Below, piece after piece: positions 1 through 11,500 of a stretch of DNA of 64,000 nt (position 1 is its first letter; each line of letters starts with the position of its first letter). The notes beneath the pieces were generated by a model. It was not told the origin of the DNA, did no database searches, and saw only the letters and a list, made by a program, of their open reading frames with translations. The stretch is from Lineus longissimus (lineage: Eukaryota > Nemertea > Pilidiophora > Heteronemertea > Lineidae), in NCBI RefSeq assembly GCF_910592395.1, contig NC_088322.1, forward strand, positions 15,495,431 to 15,559,430, written 5' to 3'. The translations under genes were made by a program, and so were the position numbers.

Positions 1-1310
1 ACCTCAGACCAAGGGGCCTTGGTGTTTGCGGCATAGAGAGAGACGTCCAGGTTGTGCCTGTTTTCACAAGCATAGTGCGACGATATCTCAGACCAATGGC
101 CCTTGGTGCAGGTGGTATAGAGAGACGGCAAGGTTGTGCCTGTCTTCACAAGCATAGTGAGATGATAGCCCAGACTGAGAGGCCTTGGTGTCTGCGGCAT
201 AGAGAGACGGCCAGGTTGTACCTGTCTTCATAAGCATAGTGAGATGATAGTTCAGACCAAGGGGCCTTGGTGTCTGCGGCATAGAGAGACGGCCAGGTTG
301 TACCTGTCTTCACAAGCATAGTGAGATGATAGCCCAGACCAACGGGCCTTGGTGTCTGCAATATAGCGAGACGACAAGGTTGTACCTGTCTTCACAAGCA
401 TAGTGAGATGATAGCTCAGACCAAGAGGCCTTGGTGTCTGCGGCATAGAGAGACGGCGAGGTTGTGCCTGTCTTCACAAGCATAGTGAGATGATAGCCCA
501 GACCAAGGGGCCTTGGTGTCTGCGGCATAGAGAGACGGCCAGGTTGTGCCTGTCTTCACAAGCATAGTGAGATGATACCTCAGACCAAGGGGCCTTGGTG
601 TCTGCGGCATAGAGAGACGTCCAGGTTGTGCCTGTTTTCACAAGCATAGTGCGACGATATCTCAGACCAAGGGCCCTTGGTGCAGGTGGTATAGAGAGAC
701 GGCAAGGTTGTGCCTGTCTTCACAAGCATAGTGAGATGATAGCCCAGACCGAGAGGCCTTGGTGTCTGCGGTATAGAGAGACGACCAGGTTGTGCCTGTC
801 TTCACAAGCATAGTAAGATGATAGCTCAGACCAAGGGGCCTTGGTGTCTGCGGCATAGAGAGGCCAGGTTGTGCCTGTCTTCACAAGCATAGTGAGATGA
901 TAGCCCAGACCGAGAGGCCTTGGTATCTGTGGTATAGAGAGACGGCCAGGTTGTGCCTGTCTTCACAAGCATAGTGAGATGATAGCCCAGACCGAGAGGC
1001 CTCGGTGTCTGCGGTATAGAGAGACGACCAGGTTGTGCCTGTCTTCACAAGCATAGTAAGATGATAGCTCAGACCAAGGGGCCTTGGTGTCTGCGGCCTA
1101 GAGAGATGACCATGTTGTACCTGTCTTCACAAGCATAGTGAGATGATAGCCCAGACCGAGAGGCCTTGGTATCTGCGGTATAGAGAGACGACCAGGTTGT
1201 GCCTGTCTTCACAAGCTTAGTGAGATGATAGCTAAGACAAAGGGGCTTTGGTGCCGGTGGTGTCGAGAGACGGCAAGGTCGTGCCTGTCTTCACAAGCAT
1301 AGTGAAAAAA
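1..1310. repeat. Satellite array, ~83-bp unit, about 15 copies
   Basis: The landmark GGCCTTGGTG recurs about every 83 bp (near 15, 98, 181, 264, 347 and on), each time followed by a TAGAGAGACG block and CTTCACAAGCATAGTGAGA. The opening two units (with GTTTTCACAAGC and GCGACGATATC) reappear almost unchanged from 577, so the array has a higher-order period of about seven units. The last unit, near 1200-1300, is the most diverged, and the array runs off the left edge. The repeat-encoded minus-strand frames are by-products of the array. Confidence 0.95.
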
Positions 1311-1624
1311 AAATCGATTGTCTTTTGGCTTACGGAACCTGCCTAATGTATTTCCACAGCTCAGCATATGAACATGTACAAGTATGTATGCTAAAGCCAA
1401 TCCCACATTTTGACAATGCCTGTCATATTGATCATTGACAGAACAAAGGTCTCGCTTGAGCAGATAACTACTAGCCGGCCTGGTTCAAGGGGTGCCCGGA
1501 TGCAGTGACGTAAAATGTATTGTCTTTGGTCATGATCGGTCGCGGTTGATTTGAACGCCAGTCGGTTGGTGTGTGAGCTGCGGAGAACATCGCGGGAATA
1601 CTTTCTCCGATTTGAAACGTTAAA

Positions 1625-1670
1625 ATGCCTTCAAATTTTCCGAAACAAATCAAAACGGCTGCAGCAGAAG
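1625..1670 (+). CDS. Possible first coding exon of an unknown gene
   Basis: An ATG opens a short frame (MPSNFPKQIKTAAAE) that ends at a good donor, G|GTAAGG, in phase 1. The 100 bp upstream are richer in CpG than the surroundings, as a promoter might be. I could not join it in frame to a convincing next exon. The product is not recognised. It could belong with the triplicated unit downstream, or be chance. Confidence 0.25.
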
Positions 1671-2036
1671 GTAAGGCACAGTATCTATTCCTGATAAAGG
1701 TATGGGTTGGTTTCAAAGGGTTTTATTGTAGAAATAGTCATACAATCAAGGCGGGAATGAACTGCGCAGTTTGAAATTTCAAGCCAGACATGTTGAATTA
1801 TGTACATCACTGCACTTCATGTACATGTTCAACGGCAATTTTAATTGCCATCCCTAATCAAATGCCATTTGCTCAAAGAAACTAAAGGCGCACGTCCAAG
1901 TCAAGATGGAAGTGATCATGTTAAATCTGCGAGATCCCATCACTGCTCTGCTATCCTGTGATGTGGAAATCTCCACTGAATTCATGAAGGTTTGTCTAAT
2001 TATATGTAAATTGACGTAAACAGTTAACAGCTTTAA

Positions 2037-4702
2037 ACTCAACAACAATTCATTTGGCGGCCACCATCCCGACTGTGGTGTAGCACCCAACTGTAACTGG
2101 CATGAAAAGGGGATACGCTGGTTATGGATGTCAGATCGTGGTTCCCTGACCTTTGCAAACAATTTCACTGGACGTAACCCACGCGGCGACACCAAGGACC
2201 GCTGGCTGATCTATTGATATGTTCGCAGTAGGGTGTCAAAGTCGGAGAGAAGAAGAGCCACTCTTCTCTTGTAGGGGGTTCACTTGGAAGTGTTTGCATT
2301 TGTAAGCCTATAAACACAAGATTTTAATCCTTCAGTCTTGGGTTTGGCGGAGAGAACTAATCTTACATAAGTCCCAGAACAATATCACATGTCTTTATGG
2401 CAATATTTATTACTGGGACCCAGTACAGTGCCGTTCTATCCAATATTCTTTGAGGCTGGTGGAAAGACTTCTTGTCTAAACAGTGCCATTCTGCCCCCTC
2501 TAAGGCACACATTGGTAACTAATGAATTGACTGCGAAATGAACGCAGTTGAACACAGTGTGAATAATTCAGTCTCGGTTTCGCCGAAAAGAAGGCGATAT
2601 GTTACTATTTGATAATGTATATGATCATGATAATTAGGAGACCCTGTGTGGGTGTTTGATCCAACATAGTTTGATGTGATTGGAGATGGAAGTTTACCAT
2701 AGTGCCTTTAAAGGTATGATAAAGACAGCATTAGTATGCTACCTGGTGCTATTCTGATGGACCATATTGCCAGGAAAACTTTGGTGGCAGTTCTCTATAG
2801 TCTTAATTCACGTTGTGGTTGTCCAAGTGGAAGGTAAGTCCTGCTGAAAATTTATTGGAAGGAAATCTTGATCTTGACGTACCTGAGTTTGACCTTTAGC
2901 TTGATCTGTCTCATGATTTCATGATTTTAAATTCAACAACCATTCATTTGGCGGCCACTATCCCGACTGTGGTGTAGCACCCGACTGTAACTGGCATGAA
3001 AAGGGGATACGCTGGTTATGGATGTCAGATCGTGGTTCCCTGACCTTTGCAAACAATTTCACTGGACGTAACCCACGCGGCGACACCAAGGACCGCTGGC
3101 TGATCTATTGATATGTTCGCAGTAGGGTGTCAAAGTCGGAGAGAAGAAGAGCCACTCTTCTCTTGTAGGGGGTTCACTTGGAAGTGTTTGCATTTGTTAG
3201 CCTATAAACACAAGATTTTAATCCTTCAGTCTTGGGTTTGGCGGAGAGAACTAATCTTACATAAGTCCCAGAACAATATCATATGTCTTTATGGCAATAT
3301 TTATTACTGGGACCCAGTACAGTGCCGTTCTATCCAATATTCCTTGGGCTTTTGGAAAGGCTTCTTGTCTAAACAGTGCCATTCTGCCCCCTCTAAGGCA
3401 TACGTTGGTAATTAATGAATTGACTGCGAAATGAACGCAGTTGAACACAATGTGAATAATTCAGTCTCGGTTTCGCCGAAAAGAAGGCGATATGTTACTA
3501 TTAATGTATATGATCATGATAATTAGGAGACCCTGTGTGGGTGTTTGATCCAACATACTTGATGTGATTGGAGATGGAAGTTTGCCATAGTGCCTTTAAA
3601 AGTATGATAAAGACAGCATTAGTATGCTACCTGGTGCTATTCTGATGGACCATATTGCCAGGAAAACTTAGGTGGCAGGTCTCTATAGTCTTAATTCACG
3701 TTGCGGTTGTCCAAGTGAAAGGTAAATCTCGCTGAAAATTTATTGGAAGGAAATCTTGATCTTGACGTACATGAGTTTGACCTTTAGCTTGATCTATCTC
3801 ATGATTTTATGATTTTAAATTCAACAACCATTCATTTGGCGGCCACTATCCCGACTGTGGTGTAGCACCCGACTGTAACTGGCATGAAAAGGGGATACGC
3901 TGGTTATGGATGTCAGATCGTGGTTCCCTGACCTTTGCAAACAATTTCACTGGACGTAACCCACGCGGCGACACCAAGGACCGCTGGCTGATCTATTGAT
4001 ATGTTCGCAGTAGGGTGTCAAAGTCGGAGAGAAGAAGAGCCACTCTTCTCTTGTAGGGGGTTCACTTGGAAGTGTTTGCATTTGTAAGCCTATAAACACA
4101 AGATTTTAATCCTTCAGTCGTGGGTTTGGCGGAGAGAACTAATCTTACATAAGTCCCAGAACAATATCATATGTCTTTATGGCAATATTTATTACTGGGA
4201 CCCAGTACAGTGCCGTTCTATCCAATATTCCTGGGGCTGTTGGAGAGGCTTCTTGTCCAAACAGTGCCATTCTGCCCCCTCTAAGGCACACATTGGTAAC
4301 TAATGAATTGACTGCGAAATGAACGCAGTTGAACACAATGTGAATAATTCAGTCTCGGTTTCGCCGAAAAGAAGGCGATATGTTACTATTTGATAATGTA
4401 TATGATCATGATAATTAGGAGACCCTGTGTGGGTGTTTGATCCAACATAGTTTGATGTGATTGGAGATGGAAGTTTACCATAGTGCCTTTAAAGGTATGA
4501 TAAAGACAGCATTAGTATGCTACCTGGTGCTATTCTGATGGACCATATTGCCAGGAAAACTCAAGTGGCAGGTCTATAGTCTTAATTCACGTTGCGACTG
4601 TCCAAGTCAAAGGCAAGTCTTGCTGAAAATTTATTGGAAGGAAATCTTGATCTTTACATGTGTTCCTGAATTTGACCATTAACTTGATCTGTCTCATGAT
4701 TT
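2037..4702 (+). repeat. Three tandem copies of an ~890-bp unit
   Basis: Copies begin near 2037, 2930 and 3821 (landmark TTCATTTGGCGGCCAC) and are about 97% identical by eye. Shared blocks include TTCGCAGTAGGGTGTCAAAG (2222, 3116, 4005) and a GGTGTTTGATCCAACATA segment. The third copy ends near 4702, where ATTTCAG makes a good acceptor. Differences are scattered single bases plus a small indel (TTTGATAATG against TTAATG). About 210 bp, roughly 2089-2302 and its counterparts, show no differences between copies. Confidence 0.93.
2039..2218 (+). CDS. Possible C-terminal exon, unknown protein (copy 1 of 3)
   Basis: The frame runs ...FGGHHPDCGVAPNC..., then NWHEKGIRWLWMSDRG, then SLTFANNFTGRNPRGDTKDRWLIY and TGA. 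It is rich in Trp and Cys and follows a possible acceptor, TTAACAG. Copies 2 and 3 (near 2932-3111 and 3822-4000) keep the same frame and stop. All four differences seen between copy 1 and the others change an amino acid (L/F, N/H, H/Y, N/D) and lie in the first third. I do not recognise the family. It could be the last exon of a secreted protein, or a chance frame in a repeat. Confidence 0.3.
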
Positions 4703-5147
4703 CAGAGGTGACTGACCCCTCGGCCCATGAGGTGTGAAAGCGAGAATGATGAGTGCCAGTCTTCAGAATGACGAGGTGGCAGTGCCCAGTCACATCACAA
4801 TCACATCAACATTATCAGGATGATCAGGTCACAGATCGCCGATACTTCAGGGGAGTCGGGGGAAAGACTCTGGTGTAAAAGCAGAACATTTCGGGCAGTA
4901 CAGTGTACATTTGTACACAGGTTCTCACCCAATCAGAATCCGATAAATCTGTGTCGTCATCGGGGCGTCATCATGAAACCGCTTAGTAGAACTTGCCATT
5001 ATATCAATAGATATTTCTGTAAAATGATGCTTCAAACAACGCTGTTCTCAGATCTCGAGCTGTTCTTTCTTGTGACATGCCTGGTGCTATTCCTGGTGAT
5101 GAAATATGTATTAGTAATGTAGTATATTTCTGGTGTGTTCACTGTTG

Positions 5148-5153
5148 CAATAA
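5148..5153 (+). terminator. Candidate polyadenylation signal
   Basis: AATAAA is followed within 30 bp by a T/GT-rich stretch (TTTGCTTGTATTGTTTTGTG). It could end a plus-strand transcript covering the 1.6-5.1 kb region. An acceptor-like ATTTCAG at about 4702 would start its last exon. Confidence 0.35.
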
Positions 5154-5165
5154 ATCATACAAATC

Positions 5166-8148
5166 CTCTTTGCTTGTATTGTTTTGTGCTTGTTACTCAA
5201 ATTTGAAGCATACAGTATCAAAATATACTGGAGGAAGACCATACACATGAGGCAGTATCGAAAGACAAGTCTCATTACAGAGAAACATATTCATACTGAA
5301 GGAAGACCATTCACATGAGACAAGTCTCATTGTATATTCATTTGAGACGAGTAATTGCGGCGAAGACAGAAAAGGTCCAACGACAATAACAACAAAGTAA
5401 CGTGCTCATTTTTGTGGTCTGCTTCGGGAGATTGGTATAAATAAGTGAGTAAATGACAAAAGTCGAGCTGAATATTAGAAAATGTCTCTGGCTCTAGTTA
5501 TTGGGTAAAGTCATCTTATAGCGTAGACGGGAAAAAATCGCCTGTTATAGTCATAAACAAGCTGTTTTTCTGTCATGAATTTGGGATGGATCAAGCATTG
5601 TGCTGTGCATACATATGTGATGTATCATCCCATGTAGGACTAGCCCTATCTGCAGCATTCTGCTATGTCGATGTGTGTGTCATGTATGGCCTATGGCTAT
5701 GTACTGTCTCTATACATATTACAATCTTGATTTCGTTCCTTACATTACAACGCACTGGGGCTTGTTCGTACATATTAGTACATCCAGGTGACAGTCGATC
5801 AAAGACAAAGTAAAAATCTACTGAAGTATGTATACAAGTATTAGCCTATGTTTCATGTATGACATGGAACAAAAGGGTTACAGAAGCTTCTCGGGTATTG
5901 GCATCCTAATTGTCATTTTGGCAGAAAGATGATTGCTGGTCTAAATTCTCAACTGTATTTGAACAAATATTGATGCCATCTGTACATCAGTATCCACTGA
6001 CGGAGTGCAGATATATTGATTTTTCCAACATTTCTATTCTGAGATTCAGACAGATCATCTGACATCCAGTTGTGAACACCCAACAGTTCTTCTGTCAGCA
6101 AATCCAGTTGTTTACTGTGACTGTGACCTCGGGCAACTCAGACTTGGAATCTCCCCTCTAAAAGCCAAGCCCAGAGCAGTGAAAATATTGATCTCCCAGT
6201 CTGATACGGCAAGTTACATATATATATCAACCATGTCCTGAGCTCACCACCGATGAGCTCAGCCAACAGCTGCTCGAGCAGTGCTGCCATCTATATCAAC
6301 ATCACTGCTGGAAATCTACATGTGTTTTGTAAGAGATCCACCATAACATTAAAGCCGACGCAGTAGGTGTCAACATTGATCCGAAGAGGTAAGGATCTTT
6401 AAGATTCCTGTCCTTTCATTTCAAGGTGTTTGCCCACCCTTTTTCACAAGTAGCTACCCGGTAATGCACACCCGTACATTGTAAAGGCAGCGAGTCGCTG
6501 CAGTCAGCCTTTTTAGGCTGTAACCTTTCATGCCCTGCCTTTGCAGATTTTGAGCTTACACAAGAGAAAGCGATTTTCAGTCTCAAGGATTTCTTTAAGG
6601 AGAGGTTCTGAATGCTTGGATGACATTTCGAAAAGTGTGCATGTTCAGGATTTTAGCTTTCCCTCTGTTATAACACATATTTGTGAATATCCAGTGGTTT
6701 GTTTTTAAAACCAAACAGATGGTGACATTATCTGAAGGCCTACATGTACATTGTAAAAAGTACTTTAGTCTCTCTAAATATTGATTCAGATTGAAGTGTG
6801 GCGAATCACTTCATGACATATTTCATATCAATTTTTGTCACGTAATCATTCCATGATTACCTGGTATATGATGTCAGGTTGGCCTGGTATGTGATGTCAA
6901 GTTGACCTGTGTTTTCCAAGTAGTTAGTTGCCAATATATATGTGTCTTTCAACATGCACAAATTATGGATGATATTTCGAAAGTTCGATTGAACGGACTT
7001 GTGACGCATCCCCATGACCCCACTATGCATGAGTTTCATGCACTCTGATGGTAATGATGACGTAAGCCCCTTCAAGTGCAATTTCCTTTATAATTGCTAT
7101 ATAAGCGTGAATGTGCAGCAGCCAGTGACTGTATCTGGTGACATTTCCTGCCTTGTAATACATGTAATATAATAGACTAAAGGACATGCTCAGAATGACT
7201 GTCTTTGAAAGTCATGAGTGCTTCATCGAAAACTGCCTCTAGTCTATGTCTCATATGTCCATCAAGTTGCATTGAGTGACATACATGACCAGTTCAATAC
7301 CTCTTCCACCTCCTGCTGAGGTTTACTTCGGATTGTCAACAACCTCACCAGACCATGAAAATAAAAGGGTTTTGTATTGTGATGTATCCCACACGCTTGT
7401 CTGATGCCAGTGAACAAGAATGTAAGGAAGACGTAGATGTTTGTAGGTTGGCTCAGTTTGCCATAACGCTGCAGGCTGAAGCTACATTGACAGCAAAAAC
7501 TACCAGGTCTGGCGTTTCGTTCATGAATCAGAAAATATGTTCTTTGAGGACAACGAAGGTGGGCTATGATTGCCAACTTAGGAACAATGGTCTGACTGTG
7601 ATAAATGCATTGGTATGTTAGATTGGCTAGCACACCTATTGTGATGTATTTGCATTTACCTCAAAAGTCATTGGCCATTGTTTAATTATCACATATACCG
7701 GTGTTAGGCCTTGGTGTCACCTTGCTCGAGATCACACACTTAAAACAGATCAAACAGTATGTACTCGACATAAATTGACAATGTAACAACTCCTTTCCAT
7801 TTGTATTTGATGTGACTTTTCCAAGGTCTCTGCTGAAACAGTCAGTTTGAGGTAGGTTTGATGAAAATCCAAGAGCAATTGTGAAAATGAGAGCGATTTT
7901 CAAGGTTCTGAACCTCTTGAACCAGACTATTAATTGCATGTTGTCGCCAAGGGTAGTCCTATTAGTATTGAAGTGGTTTGCCCAAGATCACAAACAGACA
8001 CCACACATGATGCAGTGTATACCCAAAATGTCTAACCCAAGGAGCATTTCTTTTTAGTTTTCATGTGATAGCGTCTTTCTAGTCTACCTGGAGGTTGTAG
8101 TGCTCCCACTCCCAGCATTCCTTGCCGCTGTTTGTATTTATCTAACAG
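5166..8148. other. No supported gene
   Basis: I see only short chance frames. A block around GGAAGACCATACACATGAG near 5230 recurs imperfectly about 66 bp later. No RNA gene or transposon end was recognised. Confidence 0.6.
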
Positions 8149-8273
8149 ACCATCTCCTACAAATATATCTCAGTCACCTTCCGTTATCTCTGCTGTGAAA
8201 AGAAGAAACTGAAGTTCCTTATACTTATAGTCCTGAATACTGAAGAATTTCCGCTGGCCATCACCAATGCAAA
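8149..8273 (+). CDS. Possible exon of unknown affiliation
   Basis: The stretch is open throughout between an acceptor (TATCTAACAG) and a weak donor (AAA|GTATGA). It reads TISYKYISVTFRYLCC... and ends ...EEFPLAITNAK. It ends in phase 2, which does not fit the next TRAK exon at 8588 (phase 0), so it cannot be joined directly. It may be an exon of another transcript or chance. Confidence 0.15.
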
Positions 8274-8587
8274 GTATGATTCTTAAGTATTATGTGGCTG
8301 TCCTGTCTGTTGCCTTCCATTATCTCATACATGCAGAATAATACTATAGTCGATAACTAGCTTTGGATCAGCTTAGACAACAGGATATTGACTATGTCGT
8401 TTCTGTTGTCCCAAGATTGGCAGAAGATGCATCATCAGCTTATAATACAGGAATAAATGATCGTGGGATACAGAAATACCTGCTGCATGTTACTATCACC
8501 AGGCCAAGTGGGTTCAGCTTTGCTGCTCTTCCACGAAGTCCAGCTGTCAATCCAGTGCTAACTCTCTTTAACCTTTTCTCTTTTTAG

Positions 8588-11500
8588 CTCCGTATAAACT
8601 CAACTCTGTTGGACCTGACCTTACATCAACACTGTCACCCCTTGGAGTGTGAATGGTCGGGAAGCAGCTCCATCTATGTTGACTACGAAAGCAAGCTGGC
8701 CGCGAATGTCCCCCTCTGCTCACCCCCGTCACCAGGGCAGTGTGTAACCTACGTTGCTTGTGAAGATGGTGTAGGGCGGGAGAAAAAATATAGAGACGCT
8801 TATACTATTACCGGTGAGTCCTTTAATGTGACCAAAATCAACCTGAACCTCTGTGTGGGCAGACTTTGGGATGATTGTTCAAGAATTATTGTTGATATTT
8901 TCCATGAGGAGGTTGAACAGTTCCTTCAAGTCTAACGGTACACAATACAGGTGGCAGCTCCTACTGTGCTGGGTCCAGTTCAACCGGCCAGCCTGCTCCA
9001 GCTGTGCTGATTGGAGTCCAGTTCAGCCGGCCAGCCTGCTAATAGTTGATCACTTTAGAATCATATCAATCGTGCATAAGTTCCATCCATGTCGGCCTAA
9101 ACAGAGGCTGAGACAGGGGCAAGAACCAATCATGTTAAAAGGAATGAAGGACTGGCTATCTTGGCTTGTAATGAAAAAAGCCACTCACCTCTGTTGGAGC
9201 TAGCTCCTGTCGCACCCATTCCAGTCCAGAGATCAAAGACCTTGACCCTCCTCCTCAGATAAACCACAGAACATCAATATGGGCGACAGATCTTTAGGTT
9301 CACTGTCCTTTCCCTCAATGTTGCCATTTTAAGCATCCATCCATCACATGTAACTGTCGCCCAGACCTAGAATCAGTCACTTTGCCGAGTCGCATTTGGT
9401 AGCCACCACCTCCAGACATGCCAGACACCTCAGTTGCCCTTCCAGAAACTCTTGGTCGCCTAGCAACCTGGACTTGGCCATTCAGTTTCCATGACAATTT
9501 GCCACATGTTTCTGTGAATGAAGACAAATGATTCAGGATTCGAATTATTAGTTTCCAGGAGACCTGGCTGGTGACTTTCTCTGAGTAAATTTCACCCAGT
9601 GGAGGCTGGTTGGAAGTGCCACCATCAGGCACTTGTACAGGTGTCACAACATGTTGTGATCAGTCCCAATCACTGCAGAACTTGACACCTAGCTTGGTTA
9701 CTTGTATACCTAATTAGAAAGTTTGAAACTTATGCTGCCTGTCCCCAGATCCAGGTATATTGAGTGGAACCCTGGTAAGGTTAAGAAACCAAGGTCTGGA
9801 CCACTGTGTTGAGTGAAGGTTTTGTCTGTTGGTTAATTTTCTGCCAGGGTTTGTAGCCTGAAAGTTAGGTTACTTCGTGGAGCGTTTTGAACTCAGATGG
9901 GGGCAAGAGAGTGCAGTGGTTAGCCTGTGTTACCTTTGAAGTCAATTGGAATGATCCGTTATGCGCACTTTGTATTGTTTTGGGTGTGTCCAAGTTGTTT
10001 CTCCTTCCTGAGAGGTGTGGTGTGTGTAGGGTGGAAAAAAGTGCTGGATTGTTAGAAAAAACTATTTGCACTGAAGCTAAAAATATTCTCAGTGCAGGGC
10101 GAGGGTTAGAAAACAGCTTGACCTCTCCCAGGACACCATGAGCTACTTCTAAGGAAGGTTCACAGTTGCGTAGGCTGTCAGTTAGATTTTCGCATACGTA
10201 GAGTAGGCACGTTTTCTTTCGATTCTAACGCGACTGACCATGTTTCGATGTCACGCTCTGAGTTTGTGGGTCGGCATGACAAGCTTTTGTCGGACGATAT
10301 TTCTTCGGGACACTTGTAAGTTTATGTTCTATTTCTGTGAACAGTGCTGTAAATCTGATCTGACATTCGGCAAAACTTCACTCAATCCACTCTTGCTGTA
10401 TTGCTACACCAGAACCTTGAAATGAATTTGAAGTAACACTTTGAGTTTCAATTCCGTTGTAAAGCAGTAGAGAGTACAATTTCGGATGTAACCAGGGCCA
10501 ACCCTCTATAGGGTAAAGAAAACAGTTCCCTGTTTGCTCCCCAGTACATCACGAGCCAGTGAGTCGTTCGAGAATATTCCTCCACATGAAGAAACATCAA
10601 TCTTCAGTCTGAGATGATGAAATTCCTCGAGCCGTGATCAATTCACCTTGGCGTTCACCCAAACCATGTGTAGCCGGCAGATTGATCATGGCGGCTGTTG
10701 AGGAGATGATAGAATCATTCTGGATTAGTTCTCATGTTGTATTCATAGTCAGGTTTGTAAGGTGCTTTGTTCCCATCACAGATTTTGGACATTTCGGTTT
10801 CAGAAACTCTGTTTATTGTATGTTTGTTTTTGTGTCTGGAAAAGCCATGCTTAGATTTACTTGGGTTATTTTCCATACCATGCCCCTCCCCCTTAGTAGA
10901 CTAGCATTGCAAGAAGCAGGTGCAAGAGGCACTTGATGGGGCATTTTGCTTGCGGTGGCATCAGACAGAAGGACTGAAGGAACCAAGCTTTATCATTTGA
11001 AGGATAAATGTTTGTAACTGATTATGGTCATATCTTTTGAGACATCCCCAGATCAAGGTGCATGACTCTGACCAGAGGTAGAGTCCATCACATCTCTGAC
11101 CAGAGGTAGAGTCCATCACATCTCTGACCAGAGGTAGAGTCCATCACAAGCGACACAAGTTTCTCGCTTGATGGGCCGCGGCACAGACAAGGAAGGAGAA
11201 GAAACCTAGGTTTTACAGCTCATTTGATTGCCAAATGTTCATATCCTTGCAGACGTCTGTAGCAATGAAGACCTCCCTGAGATAGAACTCTGCAGCTTAC
11301 TTGAAGAACAGATCCCGGCATACCGTCTCCGTGCGGACACCATCACAGACTTCCAGGGATATCGAAACGACGACTGGATCCAGTTTCCCCAGATTAAGGA
11401 GCGAGACGGCATAGACCTTCAAGGGTTGTCCCCGGAGCAGATTTATGAGACGCTGAGCTACTTCAGTAAGTATCATGGTTTCTTGATCACTTTACACCTG

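Noticed and set aside
88-856. Overlapping ~64-codon minus-strand frames with similar proteins
   Set aside because: They are the 83-bp satellite read in one frame; each unit produces the same peptide and all overlap.
8363-8587. Possible exon just before the TRAK 8588 exon
   Set aside because: Open but with no good acceptor or donor, and it ends at the TAG that is the acceptor of the next exon.
9315-9647. 110-codon minus-strand frame
   Set aside because: No similarity recalled, no splice or start support, and it lies inside a TRAK intron.
10634-10936. Candidate TRAK first exon starting [12 protein letters not shown]
   Set aside because: The available donors give phase 2 or 0, not the phase 1 needed for 11253 or 23351.
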